Notes under the pieces: model-generated
The model's input: the letters and a program-made list of their open reading frames with translations, nothing else
What the model was told of the DNA's origin: nothing
The model's database searches: none
Source of the DNA: Dictyophora rubrovolvata
Lineage: Eukaryota > Basidiomycota > Agaricomycetes > Phallales > Phallaceae
Direction of reading: 5' to 3'
Length of the DNA stretch: 64,000 nt
NCBI GenBank assembly: GCA_029959195.1
Contig: CP114118.1
Location: 124,001-188,000, forward strand
Part shown: piece after piece, positions 35,508-48,464 of the stretch
How the letters are laid out: every line of letters starts with the position of its first letter
Numbering within the stretch: the stretch's first letter is position 1
Made by a program: the position numbers and the translations under genes

Positions 35508-36081
35508 CTCCAGCCTGACAAATTTCGGAACCCTCATCCTAGATGCCAATATTTATTTGGATATGCACTAACGATTGGTTTGACGATCATGATAGTTAAT
35601 ATTGTAGTCCTTTCTAAATGAATAAAGTATTTTAGCACCCCAGTTATACGTAGTGGTCCAAAAAACAATTACGTTGGAGAAAATTCCAAGGTAATTGATA
35701 TCAGTTGAGTAGATCAATCAGGATTTCGGTACCTGGTTATCCGCATATTCGTGAAAACTGTTAATAACAGGACAGTGCATATTCGCTGCCGTTGCTTGGG
35801 ATGGTTGGTTCGTACAGGCCAGGTTGGTGTCGGTGGTGTCGGTTTCGAATAGCCTCGATGTTGGTTTGGTTTTCCGTTCACATTGATCAATTCTGAACTC
35901 GTATTGCTGCGCGATGTACAACCGGAACGTGAGAGGGCCGAGGCACGACTGCGTGACATATCGTGGAAACTCCGCCGTAGCGTGAACCTGGAAACCGACC
36001 AGCCCCTCTGATCTCAGCAGCGCCTTGGCTAAATTGCAGGCAGTTTCCAGAAAGTGACTGATCTCCCTCATCAGCACATTC
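35508..36081. other. Intergenic, upstream of the BRCT gene
   Basis: An antisense frame (35718-36083) overlaps the BRCT start codon and is probably spurious. The region otherwise looks like the BRCT gene's promoter. Confidence 0.35.
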
Positions 36082-39000
36082 ATGACACTCTTTGAGAATG
36101 TCTTATATCATGTTTCTCAGTCTCTTTCAGAAGAAACCCGAACTGAAATCAGTCGTATCCTGCATTTTAATGGAGCCGTGGAAACGAGTCTGAAAAATGC
36201 CACTCACGTCATTAGCAATACTATCGAATTCGAAGGATGCGATACTCTGGCTCAAAACGTTGTTTGTGTTACTGTCAGTTACTCTGATTTTCATCGTACA
36301 GAAGTACTAAAAGATCTGTCTTTCAGCCCTACTGGGTTGAACGGAGCATGGAGCTGGGAACCTTACAAGAGTCAGTGGAATCGTTTCCTCCAACTTAATC
36401 TTCTTTACACTGGACCTTTAGTCCTCACTTTTTCTCCGCGGACAAAGCACAGTTTTTCTCTGGAGTAGTGGCTGCATCTGCAGATGTGCGTGCTGTTCTC
36501 ATCCTTATCCAATACTTCTAAGACATCCCTTAGCTCCCACGGGGTGACAAAGATGTCATTTCCAGTGGTATAGAAGACCGTGGTGGTTCATGGCGAGATG
36601 GCCTAACACGAGACGTCACACATCTCATTGTTACAAACACCAATTCTGAGAAGTACAAAGTCGCCATGCACTTCCGTGACTCTGCCCATATTACAATCGT
36701 CCTGCCGCACTGGTTCGATCAATGTTGGGAAATGCAAATGTCTATACCTACGACTTTATTTCAGTTTCCCGATCCGCCATTTCTCAAGCTTAAGGACGAT
36801 CCAACCTGGTACAAAGGCCAGTTGTCCAACCCGGGGGATACGGACTATCTTAAAGATGGCTTCAATAAGAAGGCGTTGTTCCATGTTTTAGCCCGAGAGC
36901 CTTCTTTCCGTGAGCGCTCTCCTCGTGATATTTGGCAAGGTCGGAGGATTCTTCTGTCCGCTTCTTTGGAACTCAACGAGGACCGAAGAAAGGCGTTGGA
37001 AGAACGGATACGATCAACTTGTGGTCTAGTCCTTTCAGGATCACCAGAAGATGAAGGAACGATTATTGATAGTGCAGATGTTCTAATCACGCGCTACCGC
37101 TCTGGACCTGCGTATTCTCGGGCGTTAGACAAAGGCAAGACAATTGGTTCCCTAGCTTGGTTTTTGTACGTCGAGAGGACTGGCATCTTAAGTCGACCTC
37201 GAGATCAGCTTCTTCACTATCCTGTACGCTCTGAGCCTATTCCTGGGTTTGAACATCACGTTAGTCATTTTCATTCATTCACGTCTATTTCTTATCGATG
37301 AGATTGCTAGGAGATTACTGTGACTAATTACCAAGGCAATGCTCGCGACTACCTCAAGAAATTGATTCAGCTTATGGGTGCGACGTTTACGCCCACCATG
37401 TCTGGCAAAAACACGATTGTGATTGCAGCATAGTAAGTTCGTTACTCTTATTTTGCAAATAGCTTCGTTCTCACATGTAAGATACATCAGTAAAGGCGGT
37501 ACCAAAACTACCAAGGCTGAAGAGTGGTCCGTCCCCATAGTTCACCATAAATGGCTTGAGGATTGCTTTGTTGAATGGCGCAACCTTACGCCTGCACTGA
37601 AGAAGTACGTTGATTTCTCGCCTGGGTTCAACTACGGCACTCTATTGGGGCATCGTGGAGTTGGACATACTGGTCTAGCACAACACGACAGGGTCAACGC
37701 TCAAGTTCCGGATCAAGGTCTGGAAGTTGTCGTCAAGACCTCAACTACACCTATATCGCCTTCGAAATCTCCGAAAAGACCTCAATTGTCTGCGGCCGAT
37801 GCTGCCAAAGTCGCCGCCGTGACTAACAGTTTTCGGGATGCATTGGAGGTGGAGGAAGTGGAGGGTGTTTTGAGTGTTGAGCCTCTTCCAGATGCACCCA
37901 TCAGGTTTGGCCCACCGCGTTCTACTCCATCACCTCCGAAGGCGGTGACAAAGCCGTTGTCGACCTCTAATGCTGCAGCAGGTCCGTCGAAGGCTTCCAA
38001 GCCAAAGGTGAAGAAAGCTCTGGTAGTTGATGAGCAAGGAGAGAAGGAAACGGAGGAGGAGGAGGAGGAGGAGGAGGAGGAAAGGCCGAAGAAGAAACGC
38101 ATTGCCGCCAAGGAAATGACATTGTCGAAGTCGAAGCGTATGTCGAAGCCTTCAACAGAACCGGAGCAAATCGACAGCGACAATTCAATACAAGAGATAC
38201 CCTTACCTTCAAACAAAATTGGTTTGTCGGGGGGCGCTCAAGGTTTCTCTACTGATAGCCTTGGGGCTAAAAACGTTGTTAGGAAGACACGAAAGGATAC
38301 GGTGAAGGACTCTTCGGACGACGATGCGGATGAGGATGGCCTGTCGAAAGCCCTTCGACCATCGTCACCTCCCAGATACAAGTTAAAGTCAAAGTCAAAG
38401 TCAAAGTCGCCGGCCAAACTCATATCTACTAGACGACTGACATCCTTAACTACCGCTTCTTCCAGTGATGAGGATGAAGTTGTGGCGATACAATCACCCA
38501 AAGCTGAAGCTGCCAAGTTGCCGACGGGAATCAAAGTGAAGATAAAGGATCTGTCAGAAGGTCATCAGTCACCACCACCTCCGAAATCGAAGTCGAAGTC
38601 ACCTGTCAAGCTGACCTCTGTTAAACGACCTCTTTCTCCATTCGCCGTCGACTCTAGCGATAGTGACGTTGTCGAAACGAAGAAATCCAAAGTTGTCAAA
38701 ACCTACAAATCACCGACGAAAGCCAAGGCGAAAGCAACCCGCGCCACGTCGTCACCATTGTCATCACTATTGTCATCGCCATCATCTGACGAAAAGAATC
38801 GGCCTGAAGCCGTTAGAAAGACGAAGAAAGCTGCGTCTGGACATAAAGTAGTCACCCAGCAGGTCGTTCGTCCGTCATCTAATCGGACGGTAACCGTGGA
38901 GCTTCCGGAAGCAGACACGCTCCTGAAACAACAGGTTGTCAAGAAAAAGCCCCCAGCGAAGCCATCGACATCATCCAAGGATGACACTGATCAGCTTACT

Positions 39001-40283
39001 CCGTCGTTATCCGATCATTCCGTCTCGGTCATCTCTCTTCTGAATAACACGTTGACATCCCGCCGGTATGCCGCCGCAGCCGCCACTGAGAAGCTACGTA
39101 CCCAAGTCATGCCTGACGTTATCAACTACGAAAACGAGCGTAAAAAGAAGGCTGCTTTGACGCGACGCCGCAAGAGTTCCTTAGGGGCGGCGCTGAGCGC
39201 GAACACCGGTGATACAGAAGACAGCGATGCTAGCGTCAGAGTGATTAAGAAAGCACGTACTTCTGCTGCTGCTGAGGAATCTGGGGATAGACGCAGTCGC
39301 TTTGTTACACATGTTAAGAGCTCCGCAAAGACTGTTGTGGATGGAGATGAAGGTGGCGGGAAGAAAGGACGTGGTTTGTCAAAGCCTCGGAACGGAGCTA
39401 TTGACAAGGAGTATGTTTGGTGTTTTGTATGTCTAAGAGCATCGTTTATTGATCGTGTTTCTTATTAGGCCTGATGGGTCGTCGTCGATGGATCCCAAAA
39501 GGATTCGCATCATGACGACTAAAATTGATGTACCGGATGACGTCGAGCAGGTATGTGATATATTTATGACATAGGTTACCAATGATTTAAAGTTTATAAG
39601 GCTTTAATTAAATTGGGCGTGAAGTTTACGACAAAACCGAGCGAATGCACTCATCTAATTGCCAGTGGGATGGCACGGACTGAGAAGTTCCTATGTGCTC
39701 TACCACAAGCTCCATATGTCCTTAGTAAAGATTGGTTAGCAGTGTGCGTCAAAGAGAAAAGGGTAGTAGGTATGTATGCTCGGGACTTTTGAAAGAGCGT
39801 CCCTTACTGACATCGATGACAATAGCCGAAGGGCCCTTCACGCTGCGAGATCCTGATGTGGAACATAACCACAAATTCAAACTGTCTGAAGCGCTTCAAC
39901 GTGCGAACGATTTGAAGAAGAAGAAACTCAGACTACTTCAAGGACACACGTTTTATATAACGCCTAATATCAAAGTGGATCATAACATGCTCATCAACAT
40001 TCTCAAAGCAAACGGTGCCGAGGTACGTCGAGAATTTTAGCGGGGTTTGGTTTCTTAATATTCATTTGCTGTATAGGGTAAACGAGCTACACCGAATGCG
40101 CGAAATCTCTCAGACTCGAAGCATGTTCATGTCTTATCCTGCCTGAAAGACGAACATCTATGGCGCAGTTTACACAAGAGTGGTATACCAATCTACTCAC
40201 AAGAACTGGTCCTTTCCGCGGCTTTTAAGCAGTTTGTTGACTGGGATTCTCCTGAGATGAGGGTACATGCCGAAGCTGATTGA
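36082..40283 (+). CDS. Multi-BRCT genome-stability protein, Rtt107/Brc1-like
   Basis: Ten exons (36082-36273, 36327-36370, 36422-36485, 36534-37259, 37311-37432, 37491-39410, 39469-39550, 39601-39769, 39826-40022, 40077-40283) sum to 1,240 codons in frame. Four N-terminal BRCT repeats span about residues 1-430: FENVLYHVSQSLSEETR with VVCVTPYWVERSMELG; LTRDVTHLIVTNT with VLPHWFDQCWEM; WQGRRILLSASLELNED; and YLKKLIQLMGATFTPTMSGK with VPIVHHKWLEDCF. A Ser/Lys-rich disordered linker (about 450-1010) includes a run of Glu. Two C-terminal BRCTs follow, with KPSECTHLIASGMARTEKFL and LSKDWLAVCVKEK. This matches fungal Rtt107/Brc1, nuclear scaffolds that bind phosphorylated histone H2A and repair factors at stalled forks. 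Yeast relatives are 880-1,070 aa. Confidence 0.85.
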
Positions 40284-40584
40284 AAATGTATTCTTACTAT
40301 TTGCAGTCTGTTGGTTTTAGGATCGCTGGCTTGTGTATTTTTTTGTATTGGTTAACAACGTTTTCTTTATCAGCTACAACCTCACGCATTTTCAATCTCT
40401 TAACTAATGATAAATGATGCCTTTTTCCTTTCAGGACTGTAGCAGCGTTTCAAATACTTTGAATCTCAGGCTCCCTCAGTTGACTGAAGGCGTTGACGTA
40501 ATCAGGAGTCGCTTCATCTATTGGTCAATTGTTGCGACCACGCCACTTCATGTAAGAACTTGATAACTCTAAAGATTCTCTAAT
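40284..40584. other. Convergent gap between BRCT and DJ-1 genes
   Basis: A 300-bp 3' region shared by convergent genes. Nothing else is visible. Confidence 0.3.
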
Positions 40585-41449
40585 TTAAGCAACATCAGAG
40601 AATGGATCATCTTCCGGGGTGACTTCAGCAACTTCCACTATAACCCTCACCACTTTTGCGAACGCCTTGCTAGTGAGATGTTCAACAAAGGCCAGTGCCA
40701 TATCTGAGCCTACGAGAAAATTTTCTGACACGAACAATAATTAACAATACTCTATCGCTTACCAGATGCGACTCCAGAGCTGGTCCATACGTTTCCATCC
40801 ACAACCCAGCGTGCCTTGTTAACCCATCGAATCTTGTCACTTGTCTGGGCCTTTTTTCGTAATAGATCAGCTCGTCGTTTTTATCTGCTAGGGCATAATA
40901 TCCAACTCACAACAATAAGTTTCAATAAATACTTGCTAGACGTCGCACGTTTTCCGTCCAGGATCCCGGCCGCAGCCAATTGGATAGACCCCGCACAGAC
41001 GGACATAACATATTTCGCTCTGGGAGCTTGCGTGCGAATGAAATCGATTTGTTCCCGTGGAATGGCGCTATGTAATGGGGCTACGCCGTCTGAAGGAAGA
41101 GGACCTGTCGAAACAGCAATTAGAGCCGAGGAAGTTCAATTGGTCGAAAAAGATCAATCATACCCGCGGGGACCCATATAACATCGTATTGAATACCTTC
41201 GTTTAGTACTTCTTTATATGTGCGCGTTGGGTTTACCGTAATTTGCACTCCAGTCAGAGAACTAATGGGCTCTTTAGTCGGAGCTATATAATCGACCACG
41301 ATCTGGTGTTTGACATCTTGGACGAGCTCTTTAGGGAACAGGGGTGAGTCGACCATGTTTACGGATGCAATGATCTCCATAGCAGGAATGAAATCAGATA
41401 AAGTAACGCCGTCGCAGACACAAACACCGATGGTGAGTTGTTGCGGCAT
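40585..41449 (-). CDS. DJ-1/PfpI superfamily protein, tandem copy 1
   Basis: Three main exons encode about 230 aa of the class I glutamine-amidotransferase-like fold. From ATG 41449: LTIGVCVCDGVTLSDFIPAM (the usual N-terminal strand with the Asp seen in isonitrile hydratase relatives), VQITVNPTRTYKEVLNEG, YDVIWVPAG, then AKYVMSVCAGSIQLAAAGIL with the nucleophile-elbow Cys in VCAG, and a last exon with DGNVWTSSGVASGMDMALAF and EDDPFSDVA. Cys plus the DGxxxTSSG motif suggest a hydratase or amidase-like cytosolic enzyme; the substrate is unknown. It heads a row of three same-strand paralogs. Confidence 0.85.
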
Positions 41450-42475
41450 TGTCGAAATATAATGTCAGCTAAGAATGCAAGATTGAAGTGCTGGGCTGGA
41501 GTTAATTGGAAGACCGTGAGCTGCCAGTATTAATACACATTTCCGAGGTCAATTAAGTAATCGTACAGTTTAAAGGGGTGTTAAAGTAGGCCCTTTCAAG
41601 GCCGTCTTACCAATCGTTTTGCTGGCCCGGGATCGTTTTCAGTGAAACGGCAGATAAAACTGCATTCGGATGAATGATATGCCATGCTTAGTATGTATCA
41701 GAACTTCAGGGACCCTACAGGGATTAACAGAAACCCTAACCGAGGCTGACCGGTCGACACATGTATGCGACATGAGGCGACATGCGTGTGTACATATGTT
41801 CTTTTTCGGTGTACATATTCCTTATCGATGTTAAACGCCTGCACTGTAACGGACGGCCGCTCATTTTTTATGCAGTTATGCAGAATTTTCTATATCCAAT
41901 TCATATCGAACAACAAGGAGATGGCATCGGCCTTCAGTCTAAATCTGCTTGACCCGTGCCTCAAGTTTCAAGCTTCAAGATCAAGCAAAGACGAACTCAA
42001 GTCACGACCATTCATTGACTATCATTTTTCCAGCAAATCGCCGAAAATCACCAAATCGATGTTCGGCATGTGTAGTAGACACGCAGGTACATAAGGGTAC
42101 ATAGTACTCGGTCTAGTTCGGCGTTGTAGTATCCGGGGCATAGATCACGATCTGAGCCCCACGACATCGAGTCTTTTTTCTTGACCTTGAATTTGTAGCT
42201 CTGAATCCTATGCTCAAAAAACCAGACAACACATACTGGTCCATTCACACCAAAGGTCGGTGCTTTTTTCATCCAACGTCTTAGCTTTATATTCAGTGCT
42301 TTTTAACCATCTCGTATTTTAGTTCCAATTGTGGGATGCGACAGTAATTGAATGGCCTGAATGAATACGACCCATGCACAACTTACACTGCTTCCTTGCG
42401 TCAAAACTGACTACATGTATCTAAATCGTGAGACAAATATGCTTTTGTATTTCAAGCTTCTTCCAATCATAAAGT
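41450..42475. other. Intergenic between DJ-1 copies 1 and 2
   Basis: No supported gene. A frame at 41765-42094 lacks family resemblance and splice support. Confidence 0.3.
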
Positions 42476-43338
42476 TTATATAAGGCCGTGGAAGGCAGCG
42501 AACGGATCATCTTCCGAGTTGGTTGTCCCAGAAACTTCGACTATACCTCTGACTGCCTGTGAAAACGCCTTGCTGGTCAAGTGCTCAAGAAAAGCCAACG
42601 CCATATCCGAGCCTACACACTAAGACCAAGTACGACACCAATAACTTTGATTATCCTTACCAGCTGAGGCCCCGGAACTAGTCCAGATATTGCCATCTAT
42701 AACCCAGCGTGCCTTTGCGACCCATTCAATCTTGTTGCTTGTCTGACTCTTTTATCACAAATCGAGTTCAGTGTTCTTTTCATGTATGATCGCTGTTGGC
42801 TGACTTACTACAATAGCTTTAAAGAGAGATTTGTTAGTCGTCGCGCGTTTTCCATCCAGTAAACCAGCTGCAGCTAGCTGGATAGATCCTGCACAAACCG
42901 ACACGACAAACTTCGCCTTCGGAGCTTGCTTCCGGATAAAGTCTATTTGTTCTTTTGGGATTGCACTCTGCAAAGGCTGTGTCGTGAAGTCCAGTGGAAT
43001 AGGACCTGTCGAAATTATTGGGAGGAAGTCTTACCAGCCGATCAATCCATACCTGCGGGAATCCATAAAATATCATATTGAACACCTTCATCCAGTACTT
43101 CACGGTATGTGCGCGTCGGGTTTACCGTAATTTGCATTTGAGTCAAAGAATGAACGGGCTCTTTGGTCGGTGCTACATAATCGATTGCGAGCCTATACTT
43201 GACATCCTTGGCGATTTCTGCAGGGAACATGGACGTTTCGGCCATATTTACTGATCCAAGGATCTCCATGGGAGGGATGAAATCAGTTAAGGTTACTCCG
43301 CTACAAATGCAGACTGCGAGAGCGAGCGTTTGTGTCAT
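42476..43338 (-). CDS. DJ-1/PfpI superfamily protein, tandem copy 2
   Basis: From ATG 43338: LALAVCICSGVTLTDFIPPM, then PTKEPVHSLTQMQITVNPTR, YDILWIPAG, IDFIRKQAPKAKFVVSVCAG with SIQLAAAGLLDGKRAT, WVIDGNIWTSSGASAG and a C terminus EDDPFAAFHGLI. The catalytic-type Cys (VCAG) and the N-terminal Asp are kept. Exon borders match copies 1 and 3. Its C-terminal tail FAAFHGLI is nearly identical to that of copy 3, so these two are the closer pair. Confidence 0.85.
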
Positions 43339-44008
43339 CGTTGTACGTAGTATGAGTATGGTTTAGTAACTGGAGGATGTAGAAGCCGGGCTGTCATATT
43401 AACGCTTCACGTTCCAGTTCTTATACAGTATTCGCATCAATGAATTACGTGTGGCGCTATCACTTCGTAGTGACGTGCTGATCAAGCTTCAGGTCTGTGT
43501 GCAACGCCCACTTTCGCTTCTGTGTCCATACTAAGAACCTCATTACATATTCTCGTCTTGTGATTCCCTGAAAGGTAAGCACTTCGTGCTCTTTATGAAA
43601 TTAATGCTTCTATTGTAAGTCCCAAGGTGCTCAAGCGCTTAACAACTACATTGAGAAGTTCAAAAGGGTGGGAACCCGGACTTTCCTTTTTTATATCACG
43701 GCTTCAACTTACCCAAACATTCACTTGGATCGGATATTACCTACGTATGTTTGCTGAGTCTTATTCCGGGATTGCAACAATCAATTACGTTGTCAATCCT
43801 TGGCACTGAGTACTGAGTACTGGACCTTAAGCTTGGCAACGTACACGGATGAAACCAACCATGGCACCTGGATAATAGTTGAATATGGCTTATTGGCTAA
43901 GGTATTTAGCATTACTCGGTCAGACTAAGGCTAAGCTAATTTAGTTTATTGCGTATTTCCCAGTGTGACAGACGACCCTGTGTGCTATATAAAGCTCTTT
44001 AGAAGGAT
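43339..44008. other. Intergenic between DJ-1 copies 2 and 3
   Basis: Nothing recognisable beyond likely promoter sequence of copy 2. Confidence 0.3.
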
Positions 44009-44911
44009 TTAAATAAGGCCGTGAATCGCAGCAAATGGGTCGTCCTCGGAATTGCTCGATCCATTAACTTCGGCTCTACCTCTAACTACTTCAGAAAATT
44101 CTTTACTTATTAAATGCTCAAGAAACGCCAGTGCCATATCTACGCCTATAGAAGTCATGAAGAGTTATCAAGGTATAAGACCGTATGCCAGACACTAGGT
44201 TTGAGATCGTATCACGTACCAGCCGAGACTCCGGAACTGGTCCATACATTTCCGTCCACAACCCAGCGTGCCTTGGCAACCCATTGAATCTTGTTGCTTG
44301 TTTGGCTCTTTTGTCACAACCAGGTCAATATCCTACTCATACATGGTTTGCGGGAAAAGACTTGACTTACCACAATAGCTCTATAGAAGGCTTTGTTGGT
44401 CGTTGCACGTTTTCCATCCAATAAACCCGCCGCGGCTAACTGAACCGACCCTCCGCAGACGGACATGACATACTTGGCCTTGGGAGCTTGCTTCAAAATA
44501 AAATTGATCTGTTCCTGTGGGGTACTACTCGATAATGGGATTGTTGGATCCATAGGAATGGGACCTTTTTAATTGCAACCGGAATTAAAGACCCATAAAT
44601 TCACAAGTGCATCAATCCATACCAGCAGGAATCCATATAATATCATACTGAACGCCTTCGCCCAGAGCTTCGCTGTATGTGCGCGTCGGATTTACCGTAA
44701 TTTGCATCGGGCTCATTGCATGAATAGGCTCTTTGGTCGGGGCTATATAATCAATTGCGAATCTGTACTTGATATTATTGAGCAGTTCTGCGGGGAAGAT
44801 CCCGGGCAAATCGGCCATGTTCACTGAAGAAAGGATCTCCATTGGAGGGATGAAATCAGAAAGAGTAACACCATTACAGATGCAAACGGCGATGGTGAGG
44901 GTTTGAGACAT
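44009..44911 (-). CDS. DJ-1/PfpI superfamily protein, tandem copy 3
   Basis: From ATG 44911: LTIAVCICNGVTLSDFIPPM, YRFAIDYIAPTKEPIHAMSP, VQYDIIWIPAG, QINFILKQAPKAKYVMSVCG with GSVQLAAAGLLDGKRAT, a last exon with WVVDGNVWTSSGVSAG and EDDPFAAIHGLI. The nucleophile elbow reads VCGG rather than VCAG, but the Cys remains. An upstream in-frame ATG at 44965 is possible; 44911 aligns with the starts of the two other copies. The gene is oriented head-to-head with the mpaB-like gene, about 870 bp apart. Confidence 0.85.
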
Positions 44912-45784
44912 TGCTGAATAGGTCTTGGTTGAAAAGTGAAGTTGGGCTCTAGAGAAAGTGTTCATTTTTTGGGATGTTTTTATATCCTGTTCAAACTAGT
45001 CATTTGATGATTACAATATCATTGCCTGTGGCAACGCAGCACTGTCGACGCGTTCGTCCGGCCATTCGCTGCGCAACTGCGATCTTTTCTTCAGCAATTA
45101 GTTCAGTCAATGGCAGCACCTCCATTGATAAATCGACTGATCAAGATACTTAAGTTAGTCTTAACCTCTGGGGTATTTTAATAACCTTTGACCTATCGTC
45201 CATTCATGAATCAGGAGCAAGTTCATTCACGGAGTGAAAACACTTATTCACTGGCAATGTAAAAGTATTACTTAAGTACGTGCCAGGCGCTATTTATAAG
45301 CCGCTGATAATCATGATCTCAGCTTGATTGGCGCGGTGACATGTGTCGGAAATTTGAAATCGAATTCGCAACACAACTTGAGCACAACACAACATGAGGG
45401 GAATATACTTCTTGAATTAGTGCAAGGGATTCCGGATTGTTCCACGACTGCCGTTTCGCCGTTTCACCAGCCGTTTCACTGAAATTGAAACGGACAGCGA
45501 ACGCCGAAATGGTCTTGAAATGGCCTACTCTGACGTACCCTAATGCCTAATGATGCACCCGTGACTTTCATTGGCTAACTTAACCCTTTCCCATCAATAG
45601 ACAGCGCCTCAATTCAAATTAAACACCAGGTGACACCACAAAGACTTTTAAGCTCTCCAAACTTCCAGGACCAACTCTCTTGCAGCCTTCCCTGAAAAGG
45701 CCCGGGTTTGATTTTGAAGGCTCAACGAAAACACCTAAACAATCAGATAGAGCCAATTTGAGGGCTTTGCAGCACGTCCTTGAG
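44912..45784. other. Divergent promoter region of DJ-1 copy 3 and the mpaB-like gene
   Basis: No coding frame is supported. Short GC-rich palindromic words (for example cgccgtttcaccagccgtttcactg near 45450-45480) could be regulatory, but I cannot assign a factor. Confidence 0.3.
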
Positions 45785-47592
45785 ATGTCGGTCTTTTCTG
45801 TCACAACTATCCTTCCTGCCGCCCTTTTCGTCTACGTCGCCTACGTCCACCATTGTCGGTACCAACGTGTGCATGCTATTGAGGCTAAATTCGGCTCCAT
45901 ATGGAAACGGAATGAGCTAACACCTAGGCAAAGTCAACAAATATCACTATTAACCATGGCGTACGATTGTCCCCAAATCACCCACCTCGGCGCAGAGGTG
46001 GCATTGATCAAATCGTTTATACCAGTAGGCTTAGTTCAGCCCATTTTCATACTTTATTACTCAAACATGCACAGCAACGGATGGCAGAATTATTACTCAA
46101 AACAGGGCAACTGAAAAATTTGTCAACTTCGGGCAAAAGAGCTATCGATGTATGTGATTACCGACTTAGCGGTTGGTCAAGACAAAGGGTGTCTTTCTCA
46201 CCTCTTTTCACGTAGACGGAAATATTGATGTGGACGTGGCTGGCCTTTCCCTTACCCATAGATCCCAATTCAGTTGATTTCAATTCAGAAGATAATGTCG
46301 ATCCTCGTGCGACAATTGCTATTGCCCGTGTGAACGTTCTTCATCGCAAGTATAAAATTGTAAGGAGCACGTTTTACATATATCTAAAAAAATTGTTAAT
46401 ATTTAAAATTAGGGCAACGAGTATTATTTATATACTTTAGCACTGCTTATGCATGAGCCTATGGTAGGTTTCAAAAAGTCTAATGACAGTCAAACCGTCA
46501 ACTCATCGCTGCGGAAAATGACGATTAGGAATGGATAGCTCGATATGATTGGCGTCAGCCTACTGAAATGGAGAGAGACGTTTGTCCTTGTGTTTTACTC
46601 TGAAAATTTACTGGCCTGACTACGATAAAGGCAACCTTTATTTACTGGAAAGAAGTTGGAAGAATGATGGACATTCAGGATCTTTGGGAGACCCGTTCAG
46701 ATATGGTGCATTGGCTGGAGGTCACTCTTTTTTCGAAACTACCAAAGGATATGACATACCTACTTCCGTTTTTGATAGACGTTCGAAAAAACACTAGCTC
46801 CCTCGAAGGAAGCCAATGAGTTGGTTAATGCTGGCTTCGAATACTTCCTACAACGTGTTCCACGCCAATTTGGCATACCAGAATTGATGCGTAATATTTT
46901 CTCAAGTCTCGTAGGAGAAAACACACGCAGAATTGCAATGTGAGCAATAGTCACTTTTGGCTAAGTCTTCAAAAAAAATTCTCAACTCACGTAGGCTTCC
47001 TGATCCACCTCGTATAATTGAGTATTTCGTGCAATGTTTCTTGAACATCAGGAAATTCTATGTCCGATATCTATGCCTTCCACGAGACGTGCCGAAATCT
47101 CTCATACAGCTAAATCCTCAAATTGACTCAGATTCTCGGCCCTTTCCACGCCTACACGTCAACCAGTATGCTTTCCTTTCCCTAGTTTAGATTTGTTACA
47201 GAGAGCGCTGATCAGAATGACGAAGGCAACGTCCGGATCCTTGGTATTCGCCACAACCCACGGGTCTTAGACTTCTACTACAAAATTTGTTGGTGAACCT
47301 CAATCTGATCAGCAAAGAATATGTACCTGGTCCAAAATGGAAATCTGAGGGCTATCGTTTGGAAGAACTGGTAAGTGCTTTATGGTCTCGTTTGTAACCA
47401 ATGTGATATATTTCGTGGCCCCATGATAACTAGGGTCCTATGCATTTTGAAAAAGGTTAGAGATTGTTATAGTATCGTTTATATGTTTTTATTGACTTGT
47501 GTGCAGAGGGGAAAGTAGTGTTTGAGGAAGCAGCAAAGTTACAAGGGGCACCTATTACAGGTCCATGGGCCATGAACGAAACTCCGAAGTAA
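45785..47592 (+). CDS. ER-bound oxygenase mpaB-like protein (DUF2236-like)
   Basis: About ten exons encode roughly 420 aa. An N-terminal membrane anchor (SVTTILPAALFVYVAYVHHC) is followed by FGSIWKRNELTPRQSQQIS, MAYDCPQITHLGAEVALIKS, MAELLLKTGQLKNLSTSGKR, RATIAIARVNVLHRKYKI, YYLYTLALLMHEPM, WIARYDWRQPTEMER, FIYWKEVGRMMDIQDLW, TFEKTLAPSKEANELV, FLQRVPRQFGIPELM, LPDPPRIIEYFVQCFLNIRK and a final WKSEGYRLEELGP. The motif order matches the fungal mpaB/rubber-oxygenase-type family, heme oxygenases tethered to the ER. The physiological substrate is unknown. Exon joins near 46600 and 47170-47230 are inferred from keeping the frame. Confidence 0.7.
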
Positions 47593-48464
47593 ACGATTTG
47601 AATCCCGGGGCTTAATTTTAGACTTGATCTTGATTCGGTCGATGTCAACGCCAATGTCCATTCTAAATGCATGTACGACGATAGTTCTGCGGCGGTCGAT
47701 TTCGTAGTCACATCGATATGTTTTATTTATATCTGGTCGTGAAAAATCGGCCAACGCAACTTCTTCCCCCTCAGTTCTCCTTTTCTTAAACGATAATGAA
47801 TGGGATATTTTTTTTTATTTGTTGAAATTTTTTGACAGTTTTGATTCTTGGAGGCAGGAAGTGGATAATAGCAGTGGAATTTACATAGTGAGATCGGCTA
47901 GGATAATGGTATGATCAGGGCCCAATTTAGTTTCGTTGCCATCGGCCGGGAGCAATAATTGCGGCATACGTCTGATTCCTGCGGTGGTCGTTGCTTTATT
48001 TCTCAAGAGCGTGTTTGTAGAGTGCAAATGAGACATAAGAGGAAAGCTTTCCACGAAACGCACTTTCGCAATAATCATTTAAGTGCTTATTATCGTTCGG
48101 TTGAACTCTCAGACCGCCGTCAGTGAGCTGTCATATTTAGCACGGCTCCCACACATCCGAAATGTAGGGTGAGTTATGCCCGTAAATAAATTAGCTAATA
48201 GCCCACTGCACTTGTCGTCAACAATTTGGTACTTGGGATACTTACTGCGTTTCGTTCCGCCTATCGTTCCTTCCCTCCTCCTCCATTCCTTTCTATTTGT
48301 CTTTTCGACAAACTTACCTTTCAGGGGTACAGATTCATAAATCTTGGGATAGTCCCCAGGTGTCCTTTTTCCCGAAGGGTGGTACTTATCCACGACTCGG
48401 GTTTTTTTTTCTCGCTACCTCGCTTTGAAGAAAATTGGGCAAAGTGCAATACTCATTATAGCAC
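47593..48464. other. Intergenic; possible small minus-strand gene
   Basis: On the minus strand a proline-rich frame (DKYHPSGKRTPGDYPKIYES) ends at a good donor (gtaagt, near 48320), and another frame at 47881-48078 could be a later exon (RFVESFPLMSHLHSTNTLLR). I do not recognise a family and leave it unassigned. Confidence 0.25.

Noticed and set aside
35718-36083. 121-codon antisense frame upstream of the BRCT gene
   Set aside because: It overlaps the BRCT start codon, has no recognisable domain and no splice or paralog support.
37782-38987. Antisense Ser-rich frames across the BRCT linker
   Set aside because: They mirror low-complexity Lys/Ser/Glu coding repeats of the real gene.
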